From NCBI GenBank assembly GCA_002067405.1, contig MVRP01000059.1, positions 1-21,139 of the forward strand: a stretch of 21,139 bases of DNA. The letters run 5' to 3'. Position 1 is the first letter of the stretch; every line of letters begins with the position of its first letter. Origin of the DNA: Syntrophorhabdaceae bacterium PtaU1.Bin034. Its GTDB lineage: Bacteria > Desulfobacterota_G > Syntrophorhabdia > Syntrophorhabdales > WCHB1-27. Positions 8,878-15,862 of the stretch are shown here, piece after piece. The translations under genes were made by a program, and so were the position numbers. The notes below the pieces were generated by a model. The model worked only from the letters and a program-made list of their open reading frames with translations, was not told the DNA's origin and did no database searches.

Positions 8878-8934
8878 GGCGATGTTGCGGACAAGCAGAC
8901 AGAGCAATGGTCACCCGTTCGCTTCGGCACGCTT

Positions 8935-9255
8935 TCAGGTGTTCCGGCTTTTAAGAAATTCGTAGAGCGCATCGGCGAACTCGTTTCGGTAAAGTGAGCC
9001 TTGAGCAGAGTCGGTAAAATCTTTCCCTTCAAAACCTCTCACAAGTTCCGTTAAGTAATCCTGCTCTTCTGCCCAGACGAACAATTTACCGAAATCCTCT
9101 TCAACCGAGAAATCGTTGTTGCCGAGGATAAAACCTTTGCATTTCTTACAGACATAGGCCTCCAGGGAATAAGTATTCAGAGGTTTATCGGGATCATAAT
9201 CATGCCAGCACCAGCCCATGTACTCGGTGAGAAATCTATCTCGTTCTTCGTTCAT
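8935..9255 (-). CDS. Small zinc-ribbon-like hypothetical protein (106 aa)
   Basis: I do not recognise a named family. The protein is acidic and carries CWH (Cys16, His18) and CKKC (Cys36, Cys39), which together could bind one zinc ion. After these come an aromatic segment NDFSVEEDFGKLFVWAEEQ and a C-terminal helix ending LYEFLKSRNT. The 'MGWCWH ... CKKC ... DFS-x-DFGKL-WA' pattern resembles small phage- or mobile-element-associated proteins of unknown function; that link is from memory and weak. The ATG at 9255 is well supported by GGAGG about seven bases upstream. A TATAGT box at 9281-9276 on the minus strand could be its -10. It is divergent from the VOC gene. Confidence 0.75.
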   Translation of the reverse strand: MNEERDRFLTEYMGWCWHDYDPDKPLNTYSLEAYVCKKCKGFILGNNDFSVEEDFGKLFVWAEEQDYLTELVRGFEGKDFTDSAQGSLYRNEFADALYEFLKSRNT

Positions 9256-9370
9256 AGTGTCCTCCGGATATTTTCACTATATCACGAAGCAATGATTCCG
9301 GCCAGCCTGACCGCAACAAGACGGCAGGGGCGGGTAGGCTGGCGTCGGCGTTCAGCAGTTGCAGCAGCGA

Positions 9371-9399
9371 TTGATTTAGTAATGGCGCCGATATAGAAT
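9371..9399 (+). promoter_or_regulatory. Candidate promoter for the VOC gene
   Basis: TTGATT (9371-9376), a 17-base spacer and TAGAAT (9394-9399) fit a sigma70-type promoter (four and five of six matches). The start codon lies 41 bases downstream of the -10. Confidence 0.5.
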
Positions 9400-9440
9400 A
9401 AACGCCTGTAAGGATCATCACTTTTTCCCGCGAGGAGATC

Positions 9441-9881
9441 ATGAAACTCACACTTGATCATATCGGCCTTGTTGTCAGCCGGCTCGATGACACGCTTGAC
9501 CTTTTCAGAAAACTCGGTTTAACCGATATGACAGAAGCAATGGCCAATCCTTTGCAGAAGGTCTCGGCGTCTTTTCTGCCGATTACCGGGAGTGGTGATG
9601 TGGTACACCTCGAGTTCCTTGAGCCGACCGGGGAAGACTCACCGATTTCAAAGTTTATCCGGAAGCGGGGTGGCGGCCTTCACCATCTGTGCTTTGAGGT
9701 CGATGACCTGGATGCCGCCATGGCTGAAGTCGATCGCCATGGATTTCGTGTCACCGTCGCTCCTCAGGACTGCACTGCGTATGACCGGAACCTCAAAAGG
9801 GAGTGTTCGGGAACGAGCCGCATCGCCTTTTTCCTGCTTGGCGACCACCTCCTCGTTGAATTGATCGAAAAAGGAAAGTGA
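9441..9881 (+). CDS. VOC-family protein, methylmalonyl-CoA epimerase-like
   Basis: The 146-residue product has the two beta-alpha-beta-beta-beta repeats of the vicinal oxygen chelate fold. It starts LDHIGLVVSRLDDTLDLF with His7 as the likely first metal ligand. VHLEFLEP (about 56-62), GGGLHHLCFEVDDLDAAM with His81/His82, and LLVELIEK with Glu140 give the other ligands expected from methylmalonyl-CoA epimerase. The 'LEP ... SPISKFIRKRGGGLHHL' stretch is typical of epimerases, which interconvert 2R and 2S methylmalonyl-CoA in propionate metabolism; a glyoxalase-like enzyme is the alternative. No mutase or carboxylase gene is adjacent, so the assignment rests on sequence alone. GAGGAG lies immediately upstream of the ATG with short spacing. 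Confidence 0.8.
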   Translation: MKLTLDHIGLVVSRLDDTLDLFRKLGLTDMTEAMANPLQKVSASFLPITGSGDVVHLEFLEPTGEDSPISKFIRKRGGGLHHLCFEVDDLDAAMAEVDRHGFRVTVAPQDCTAYDRNLKRECSGTSRIAFFLLGDHLLVELIEKGK

Positions 9882-9944
9882 TACGGCTGTTTTCCAAGGA
9901 TCTGACCGGGCTATTACAGCCAAAATGGCGAGGACAAAGCGGAA

Positions 9945-9971
9945 TCTGCTTGCTGGACAACAGCAAGCAGA
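9945..9971. repeat. Perfect 11-bp inverted repeat after the VOC gene
   Basis: TCTGCTTGCTG (9945-9955) and CAGCAAGCAGA (9961-9971) enclose a GACAA loop. It sits 64 bases after the VOC stop in the gap to a convergent small gene. No T-run follows on either strand, so it may be a rho-dependent boundary or an RNA-stabilising hairpin. A second, shorter CTCGCC/GGCGAG hairpin lies at 10016-10032. Confidence 0.6.
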
Positions 9972-10040
9972 CGGACCATGACATTATGCGGAATCTCGCG
10001 GTGTCGACTTTCTCACTCGCCTTGCCGGCGAGAATGATGT

Positions 10041-10313
10041 TTACATGACGCCGATGCCCACTCCTCCCCCGTCGTCATACGGGAGGCTTGCCTCAGTCGG
10101 ATTACAGCTATCAGCTTCTTTTTCAATGCGCTCGTAAAGGCTCCTGATTTCTTTGGCCATTTTTACCGCTACCGAGAAAGGATCGTGGGCACTCAGGATG
10201 CGCTCCTGGGCAATCTTTTCCACATTGGCTATGGCCGCCCTGAATTGTTTTTCTGCTTTGTCTTCACCTTTTTTCTTCCCACCTTCCGAGGCCCCGCTTC
10301 TTTTCGTCGTCAT
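10041..10313 (-). CDS. Small hypothetical protein (90 aa), Lys-rich N-terminus
   Basis: I do not recognise this protein. It begins MTTKRSGASEGGKKKGEDK, a lysine-rich flexible stretch. A mostly helical, charged central region (about 20-67) follows, and it ends with an acidic-to-glycine tail YDDGGGVGIGVM. There is no signal peptide or membrane segment. The ATG at 10313 has a GAGGGGG box about six bases upstream, which supports real translation. It lies on the same strand as the next unknown small gene, with a 250-base gap between them containing no clear gene. A TTGACA at 10464-10459 on the minus strand has no matching -10. Confidence 0.6.
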   Translation of the reverse strand: MTTKRSGASEGGKKKGEDKAEKQFRAAIANVEKIAQERILSAHDPFSVAVKMAKEIRSLYERIEKEADSCNPTEASLPYDDGGGVGIGVM

Positions 10314-10563
10314 AACAGACCCCCTCGTTGGATGTCCGCCTGCTGCATTTCCGACCCTGACGGTTCAACCGATGATAAGAACCGGTGGAGCGGCCGTCCG
10401 GATGCAGGGCGGCAAAAGCTATGTCTTTTATTTGTTGATTACGCTTGTCGCGTTTCTTTGTCAAGGACCAAAAGATAACCGGGTCGCAGAAGATACGAAC
10501 GATGCCGCGTTGAGACAGTAAGGCCTTAAAGAGGCTCGGAAGGGAATTGCAAAGAAGGACCGG

Positions 10564-10899
10564 CTATTTATCCGTGATTATCTTTTTTGTGCCCGGCATG
10601 TCGATCAGGAATTGAACCACAAGCCCGTTGTCCCCCGCTGCATCCCGGGCCAGCCGATGGTCCGAGTACAATCCGTCAAGAACGGTAATATCGTACAACT
10701 TCTCATATACATACGCCGCAAAGACAGTCCCCGATCCTTCTGCACCACTTCCTATAACCGATAACTGCCTGATCTCGCATTGCGGCGCATCCTTCTCTAC
10801 GGTGTCTTCAAGGAAGGCATTCGCCTTACGGGCGTCTGAAAAGACCCCAAAAACACCCCTTCCCAAGAATGCTTTATCGACAATAGCAAAGAGTTCCAA
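10564..10899 (-). CDS. Hypothetical protein (111 aa), TTG start likely
   Basis: Not recognised. From a TTG at 10899 the product begins MELFAIVDKAFLGRGVFGVF and continues with an alpha/beta pattern. A 'GVFSDARKANAFLED' segment and a C-terminal 'YEKLYDITVLDGLYSDHRLARDAAG' suggest two related strand-strand-helix halves, each resembling 'GxxSDxxxA'. This internal similarity is by eye. It looks cytoplasmic. The frame is open to a TTG at 10965, but that 22-residue extension lacks a ribosome-binding site and looks non-conserved. At 10899 a GGGGGAAGGG run lies just upstream. No ATG occurs early in the frame. Confidence 0.6.
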   Translation of the reverse strand: MELFAIVDKAFLGRGVFGVFSDARKANAFLEDTVEKDAPQCEIRQLSVIGSGAEGSGTVFAAYVYEKLYDITVLDGLYSDHRLARDAAGDNGLVVQFLIDMPGTKKIITDK

Positions 10900-11057
10900 T
10901 TCTCCCTTCCCCCTGATCAGGTGATTGCGGTATATAGTGGTAATATAAACGAGCAGAAATTTCAATATTACACATCACGGACGACTGAGGCGTAAGTGAA
11001 ATGGACCAGACACCTCTGAAGCCGAGTTAGCCGAATCATTTCCGGCATTTGAACGTC

Positions 11058-11080
11058 TTTTCCACAGATTTTGTGGAAAA
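11058..11080. repeat. TTTTCCACA inverted repeat
   Basis: TTTTCCACA (11058-11066) and TGTGGAAAA (11072-11080) form a perfect nine-pair palindrome around GATTT. Each arm is one base from the DnaA-box consensus TTATCCACA. No T-run follows, so this is not an obvious terminator. Confidence 0.55.
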
Positions 11081-11380
11081 CCAGTCGAAAACTTCGTCTA
11101 TCTCTTCCGGAAGTTACTGAAATTATTAAACTTCTACCAACTTGCCTGCTTCTTGAGCAAGGTTGAAAACCCTAATGTTATCAAATACTAACGGATTTGC
11201 CCGAGGATCGATGCTTCACAATGCGGGCGTCTTCGCCCAGCAGAAAATATCTTTTATCTTCGCGTACTTGCGTACTACCGAATCAGGAGCTGTCCATTTC
11301 CGCCGGAATTCGGCCTTTCCTGACTCATTTTTGTTTTGGCTCAGATTTCTCCCGATGCGTCGGCTGAAGCGGCTGCGTGT

Positions 11381-11408
11381 CAAGAACGCTCAGGCAATGG
11401 CGTTCTTG
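11381..11408. repeat. Nine-pair inverted repeat CAAGAACGC/GCGTTCTTG
   Basis: The arms lie at 11381-11389 and 11400-11408 with a ten-base loop. The right arm is followed by CTTGAC and the left preceded by GTGT, extending partial symmetry. It lies in the gene-poor stretch and has no assigned role. Confidence 0.5.
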
Positions 11409-11536
11409 CTTGACGGGCCTCCCTCAACCTGCAGAAGATAGATCTGCGGCTGCTCCATAACGTCTTCTCTGCGACCTGTTCCGGTGTCGAGTGATGGAAG
11501 TCAAAGGCCGACCGGTTTGTCTTGTTCAACCCTCTT

Positions 11537-11565
11537 TTGCTTTATGTCGTTGTCGACCATATAAT
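11537..11565 (+). promoter_or_regulatory. Promoter for the Cys-rich protein/udgX operon
   Basis: TTGCTT (11537-11542), a 17-base spacer and a perfect TATAAT (11560-11565). Transcription should start near 11572, about 60 bases before the AGGAGGT ribosome-binding site at 11621-11627. Confidence 0.55.
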
Positions 11566-11633
11566 TCGGGTAGCAGTGTGGGAAGAGAGTTGACGCAGGA
11601 AGACCGGTTCCCTAAATCTCAGGAGGTGGAAAC

Positions 11634-11855
11634 ATTATTAACGAAACGAAAAAAGGATATTGTCTCAATTGCGATAACAGGCATGGATGCAAAACAGAAA
11701 AGCCTCCCTGTATCATGGAAATGATGAACAAAGGCATTGCCGGGATGCCGGGAAAAGACTACCTGATGCAGCGGAATGAGGTAAAGAAGTGTCTTGATTG
11801 TCCTTTTTTCCGCTCATGCTGGAACAGTGAGGAATATGACCGGCTTGTGAGATAG
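11634..11855 (+). CDS. Cys-rich small protein (about 73 aa) with no standard start codon
   Basis: A reading frame from 11634 to the TAG at 11853-11855 encodes a protein with two cysteine clusters. YCLNCDNRHGC (then KTEKPPC) comes near the N-terminus and KKCLDCPFFRSCW near the C-terminus, suggesting a zinc or iron-sulfur site. The frame is closed by TAA at 11616-11618, and no ATG, GTG or TTG occurs before the first cysteine. A perfect AGGAGGT (11621-11627) is followed six bases later by ATT ATT (11634-11639), so AUU initiation is the simplest reading. Alternatively, translation could begin at GTG 11626 and slip -1 on A AAA AAG (11649-11655), joining the same frame. An in-frame ATG lies only after the first cluster. 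udgX follows after 29 bases, so the two are probably co-transcribed. Function unknown. Confidence 0.72.
   Translation: MINETKKGYCLNCDNRHGCKTEKPPCIMEMMNKGIAGMPGKDYLMQRNEVKKCLDCPFFRSCWNSEEYDRLVR
11649..11655 (+). other. A AAA AAG heptamer, possible -1 frameshift site
   Basis: In the frame that starts with GTG at 11626, codons AAA AAG (11650-11655) preceded by A form the classic X XXY YYZ slippery heptamer. A -1 slip enters exactly the frame encoding the Cys-rich protein. Without a slip the GTG frame ends at 11724. Chance occurrence in an A-rich stretch is possible. Confidence 0.35.
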
Positions 11856-11884
11856 GCAAGACCGGGGAAGAGGAGGCTACCTCA

Positions 11885-12550
11885 ATGCCCCATGAAGATC
11901 ATTTTGAAGAAGAGTTTTCGGCTGCGGCCTTTGTGCCGGAGGAGCGGACACTTCCCGCCTTGAGGGAGGCTGCGCAGAAGTGCCGTGGCTGCCCGTTATG
12001 GAAGTCGGCTACTCAGACGGTTTTTGGGGAAGGCCTGCCGACTGCCAGGCTCGTGCTTGTGGGTGAACAGCCAGGTGACGTGGAGGATAGGCAGGGGAGA
12101 CCCTTCGTGGGGCCCGCAGGCCGGGTCCTCGACAAAGCACTGGAGACAGCGGGCATTGATCGCAACGATGCTTATGTCACGAACGCGGTCAAACACTTTA
12201 AATGGGTTCAGAAAGGCAGGCTGCGCCTGCATAAAAAACCGAACGCGAGGGAAATAGGTGCCTGCATGCCATGGCTTGAAGCGGAGATCGACCTTATCCG
12301 GCCGGAGGTCGTTGTGGCCATGGGCGCTACCGCTGCGCAGGCGCTTTTTGGGGAAAAGGTGCGTGTCATGGAGGACCGTGGCCGTTTCGTTCCCAGCAAT
12401 TTCGCACCCTACGCGACAGTGACCGTCCATCCGTCCTCGATATTGCGGGTCCCGTCCGAGGAAGACCGGCACAAAGCTTTGAGCGATTTCAGCAAAGACC
12501 TGCGGGCAGTAGCGCAGGTTCTGAAGGCCGCCGGACAGGGCAGGCGTTAA
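11885..12550 (+). CDS. udgX: UdgX-type uracil-DNA glycosylase-superfamily protein
   Basis: The 221-residue protein is a family-4-like UDG of the UdgX branch, whose studied members bind uracil-DNA and become covalently trapped on it. Visible parts: CRGCPLW (Cys33, Cys36) for the iron-sulfur cluster, motif GEQPGDVEDRQGRPFVGPAG (60-79), VTNAVKHFKW (98-107), Cys127 before MPWLEAEI, and motif HPSSILR (182-188). Between them lies the UdgX-specific loop, usually KRRIH, here RLRLH (112-116). His116 aligns with the histidine that forms the covalent DNA bond. The fourth cluster ligand cannot be assigned by eye. AGGAGG lies eight bases before the ATG. It probably shares an operon with the Cys-rich protein. 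Its stop overlaps the stop of the convergent polymerase gene. Confidence 0.9.
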   Translation: MPHEDHFEEEFSAAAFVPEERTLPALREAAQKCRGCPLWKSATQTVFGEGLPTARLVLVGEQPGDVEDRQGRPFVGPAGRVLDKALETAGIDRNDAYVTNAVKHFKWVQKGRLRLHKKPNAREIGACMPWLEAEIDLIRPEVVVAMGATAAQALFGEKVRVMEDRGRFVPSNFAPYATVTVHPSSILRVPSEEDRHKALSDFSKDLRAVAQVLKAAGQGRR

Positions 12551-15500
12551 CCTTTCCCACATAGCCTCCGATTCTTCCCATGAAAAGGCCGGGGCCGTCG
12601 GTAAAACGGCTCCATGTCGTCAACCTCAAGATATACAGCGCCCTCATTTTGTCGCAGCCTGCCAAGGACCAAAAAAGGGCCGGGCGTGGTTATCCGGTTT
12701 CCGAGCCGCCGATAGGTTGGTGGAAGGACGGCGGCCTCGATAAGACCTGACTCATCCTCCAAGGTGACAAACTGCATGACGCCCTGTTTTGTGGTGATAC
12801 GGCGCATAGCTGCGACAGTAGCGGCAAGCCGGATGTAAGAGCTGTCGGTGGCGCTGCTGGCGACGGAAATTGGCAGGCAATCATAGCGATTCGCCTCTAC
12901 TCTAAGGAGAGCCATGGGATGGGCGACAAGGTGCATTTGGAGGTAACGGAGCTCGTTCCTGAGTCTCGTAAGCGCCTGATACAGCTTGAGATGTGACTGG
13001 TCTTCCGGCTTGACCGGTGATTGTTGAATTCGCAAACCCTCGATCACCTCCGGACCGCTTCCAAGTTGAAGATGCTTCACGACCGCCTCATGAAGAAACG
13101 GATATGCGTTGACGGTGAGCGGTTCAAGGCTGTCACAGGATCCGGACAGGATCAGGGCAGTAAGTTCACGTGTGGACAAATTCGTCCGCTCCACAAAGTT
13201 GCGAAAACTGCTGAAACGCCCGCTGCGGCTCCGCTCTGCGAGGAGGGCGGCGGCAGACCGTTGTGACAGGACCTTTACCTTGTCCAGCCCGACTCGCACG
13301 GTTCCTGCGCCAGCCCGATTTGCACATTCCTCAATATGCGAGTGCCAGGTCGAGAGGTTGACGTGGGGTCCCTTCACCTCTACGCCCAAACGGACTATTT
13401 CCCCCATAATCGTTCTGAGGGGGTATATACCCTGATGATGGTTAATGAGGGCACAGGAGAACTCGAGGGGGTGATGTGCCTTCATGTAGGCGGACAGATA
13501 TGCGAGCTGACCGAAACTGGCTGCGTGTGCCTTGTTGAAAGAATAAGCGGCGAAGCGAAGGGCGTCTTCCCATGCGCGCCGTGCCCGGGGCAGGTTCCCG
13601 GTCCCAGGACGGGCAGCCGCCTGCCTCAGAAACCTCTCCCGTATAGGTCTGAGCGCGTCCGTGTCACCGCCGCTCTTTATTATGGCAGTGCGCACCTCGT
13701 CTGCTTCGGCCAAATCCAGGCCGGCAACACCGGCAAGCAGTACCATTATGTCTTCCTCATAGAGAAATAAACCGTGTGTCTCCCTCAGCCTATCAGCGAC
13801 GGACGGATCGACTGGGCTTTCAGGATACTCACCCCGTGATCGCCTGATGAACTCCCGTTTGGCATTTCCGCCTGCAGCGCCCGGCCGGATCAGTGCGAGG
13901 GCGGCGGTAATATCGCTTTGATGACGGATCGGGATGCTGGCGAGGAGGGTGCGCATCGCAGGGCTTTCAAGCTGAAAGCATCCGATTGTCTTTGCCTGAT
14001 CGATGAGAGCCAAGGTCGCCCGGTCATTTTCCGGGATACGTTCGAGCAGACCGGGTTCAGCATTGCCGGCAAGACGAAGGGTCTCCTGGATTTCGCTAAG
14101 ACACCTGTTTCCAAGGAGATCGATTTTTACCAGACCCAAGGCTGCCACAGTCGTCAGATCATACTGCGTGATTACCACTCCTTTTGAAGCCCGCTCAAGC
14201 GGAAGAATATCCCCTATGGGCTCCTGGCTGAACACCATTCCTCCGGGATGGGCAGCAAGGTGGCGCGGCCGACCGATCAGACGCTGTACGAGTGCGAGGA
14301 CATCTGCTGGCACACCGCGCGAACTTGTCTCGAATTCGTTGCTCACGACTACTTGATGCTCATTATCTGCTTCACCGAGTCCCAGGAAATCAACCTCCTC
14401 AATACCGAGATCTTCTGGAGGCAAGGCCCGGGAAAGTGAATCAATCACTGAGGAAGAAACACCCCAGGCCTTGAGTCCCTCTCTGAGCGCTGATCGCCGC
14501 TGGAACTTGTGATGAGCGGATACGGTGGCTACCCGGTCGATACCGAAGTGCTCGTATATCCAGTCGATCACCTCGTCCCGTCTATGCCACGGCAGGTCCA
14601 GGTCGACGTCGGGCCACTCGGATTTGCCTCCATGCACGAAACGCTCAAAAAGAAGACCCTGGGAAAGAGGGTCTATCGGCGACGCGCCGAGGAGATGGAT
14701 AATGAGTGAACTTACGGCTGAACCCCTGGCTATTACCGGAATGCCTTCCTTTCGGCAATGGACAAGAATTTCGTCGATTAGTAGCATAAAAGCCGAAAAA
14801 CCCAGGTCTTCGAATACGGCAAGCTCCTGAGCGAGCCGCTGATCATGGCTTGGGCTCCACGGCTCATTCCTTGTCCGGCGCTCGGCCACAGCCGCCCGGC
14901 AGCGCTCACGAAGTCGGTCGTCAGGGCGGGTGCCGGACGGAAGACCCGTCACCGGGAACCGAACCCCGGCAGCAGAGAGATCGAGGCGGCATGCATCGGC
15001 TATAGACTGTGCGGCAGCGACCGCGCCGGGCAAGTCCGCGAAGAGAAGCCGGGCATCTGCGGGCGAACGCAACCAACGTTCCCTGCTTTCGCACACGTCG
15101 CTGTTTGCCACGTCGTTTATCTTTCGTCTTTGTCGTATAGCAAGCTGAAGCATGTGGAGGCGATGGTCGGGCTTCTTGAGGAAGACCACGTCGAGGTCTG
15201 CCACCAGAGGCACCGCCAGGCGGCGGGCAGACTCGATCGCTAACGGCTCCACTCCGTTCATTCCAGGCCGGACGAGCAATATCCCGAGTCTGTCCCGGGA
15301 GAATGCTCCGCTGACGAGCAGTTCCCTGATGAGACCGGCGTTGTCGCTGAGCGCAAAGAGCCCGCCGGAGTTTTGCACGACGAGGGGCAGGGGACCGGAG
15401 CCGGTCAAATGCTCTTGACTTGGCCGTCCTTTCGCGGTACGTCTGGCGCTTACTATTCGACAAAGGCTACGATAGCCCTGCTGGTCGGCAGCAAGAAGAA

Positions 15501-15750
15501 TGAGACGTTCCGACTTTCGACCAAAACCATTCCGGCCGTCAAATCCCGCTCGCAGTTCGAGCCCCGTTATCGGTTTAATGCCCTTCGCGCAGCACCGATA
15601 ATGAAATTGCACTTGTCCCGATAGGTTTTCGAGGTCAGTGAGAGCAAGGGCGGAAAAGCCGAGCATGGAGGCTTCATCGACAAGCTCATCGATTGATGCT
15701 GTTCCATAGCCGAGCGAGTAGTAGCTTTTCACATGCAGGGGGACAAACAT
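12547..15750 (-). CDS. dnaE2: DnaE2/ImuC-type error-prone DNA polymerase III alpha subunit
   Basis: The 1067-residue protein has the C-family polymerase layout at DnaE2 length. An N-terminal PHP domain (about 1-230) is followed by the palm with ARGSAVSSLI (341-350) and LLFERFVHGG. WPDVDLDL then carries Asp381 and Asp383, and LVKIDLLGNR supplies the third catalytic aspartate. Fingers, HhH and a C-terminal OB domain (QFVTLEDESGLIEAAVLP) follow. Such enzymes carry out translesion and mutagenic synthesis after damage, usually with ImuA/ImuB, which are not seen here. The PHP site looks degenerate: the HxH motif is HVK (6-8) and the usual TDH is TDL (38-40). The ATG at 15750 has only a weak GAAGAG site. 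A TATAAT box overlapping a palindrome lies upstream. It converges on udgX with a four-base overlap (TTAA). Confidence 0.92.
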   Translation of the reverse strand: MFVPLHVKSYYSLGYGTASIDELVDEASMLGFSALALTDLENLSGQVQFHYRCCAKGIKPITGLELRAGFDGRNGFGRKSERLILLAADQQGYRSLCRIVSARRTAKGRPSQEHLTGSGPLPLVVQNSGGLFALSDNAGLIRELLVSGAFSRDRLGILLVRPGMNGVEPLAIESARRLAVPLVADLDVVFLKKPDHRLHMLQLAIRQRRKINDVANSDVCESRERWLRSPADARLLFADLPGAVAAAQSIADACRLDLSAAGVRFPVTGLPSGTRPDDRLRERCRAAVAERRTRNEPWSPSHDQRLAQELAVFEDLGFSAFMLLIDEILVHCRKEGIPVIARGSAVSSLIIHLLGASPIDPLSQGLLFERFVHGGKSEWPDVDLDLPWHRRDEVIDWIYEHFGIDRVATVSAHHKFQRRSALREGLKAWGVSSSVIDSLSRALPPEDLGIEEVDFLGLGEADNEHQVVVSNEFETSSRGVPADVLALVQRLIGRPRHLAAHPGGMVFSQEPIGDILPLERASKGVVITQYDLTTVAALGLVKIDLLGNRCLSEIQETLRLAGNAEPGLLERIPENDRATLALIDQAKTIGCFQLESPAMRTLLASIPIRHQSDITAALALIRPGAAGGNAKREFIRRSRGEYPESPVDPSVADRLRETHGLFLYEEDIMVLLAGVAGLDLAEADEVRTAIIKSGGDTDALRPIRERFLRQAAARPGTGNLPRARRAWEDALRFAAYSFNKAHAASFGQLAYLSAYMKAHHPLEFSCALINHHQGIYPLRTIMGEIVRLGVEVKGPHVNLSTWHSHIEECANRAGAGTVRVGLDKVKVLSQRSAAALLAERSRSGRFSSFRNFVERTNLSTRELTALILSGSCDSLEPLTVNAYPFLHEAVVKHLQLGSGPEVIEGLRIQQSPVKPEDQSHLKLYQALTRLRNELRYLQMHLVAHPMALLRVEANRYDCLPISVASSATDSSYIRLAATVAAMRRITTKQGVMQFVTLEDESGLIEAAVLPPTYRRLGNRITTPGPFLVLGRLRQNEGAVYLEVDDMEPFYRRPRPFHGKNRRLCGKG

Positions 15751-15788
15751 CTCGGCTCTTCTGGTCTAATAGTTCAGATTAGCTTTTT

Positions 15789-15802
15789 ATTATAACATGT
15801 TA
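15789..15802 (-). promoter_or_regulatory. TATAAT box overlapping a TAACATGTTA palindrome before dnaE2
   Basis: On the minus strand TATAAT (15794-15789) lies 38 bases before the dnaE2 ATG. It overlaps a perfect ten-base palindrome TAACATGTTA (15793-15802). No good -35 is visible, which would fit a regulated promoter. A repressor site, perhaps for an SOS-type regulator, is possible but unproven. Confidence 0.45.
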
Positions 15803-15862
15803 CGCATCATTAATTATGTTATTTCTCGGCTCTCTTGGCTGGGCCTCTCCTGCATCTTGCGC

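Larger units (their letters stand above)
10966..11536. other. Region without a convincing gene; possible decayed mobile-element remnant
   Basis: About 570 bases carry no gene with a good start and ribosome site. Visible structures are a TTTTCCACA/TGTGGAAAA inverted repeat (11058-11080) and a nine-pair CAAGAACGC/GCGTTCTTG repeat (11381-11408). There is also a minus-strand frame from 11389 to 11129 broken by one TGA at 11218-11216. The plus strand has a 92-codon frame (11163-11441) and the minus strand a 49-codon frame from a TTG (11529-11380), neither with usable initiation signals. The segment TGTCCATTTCCGCCGGAA near 11290-11307 recalls the terminal repeats of IS21-like elements; this is from memory and weak. 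Confidence 0.4.

Noticed and set aside
10264..10464. 66-codon minus-strand frame starting with TTG at 10464
   Set aside because: Overlaps the start of the 90-residue gene, has no ribosome site, and its sequence does not look protein-like.
11163..11441. 92-codon plus-strand frame in the gene-poor region
   Set aside because: No ribosome-binding site, unusual composition, and a competing minus-strand frame; kept only as part of the remnant region.
11380..11529. 49-codon minus-strand frame from a TTG, reading NKTNRSAFDFHHSTPEQV
   Set aside because: Purines abut the TTG with no proper spacing, and it lies antisense under the promoter of the next operon; not supported as a gene.
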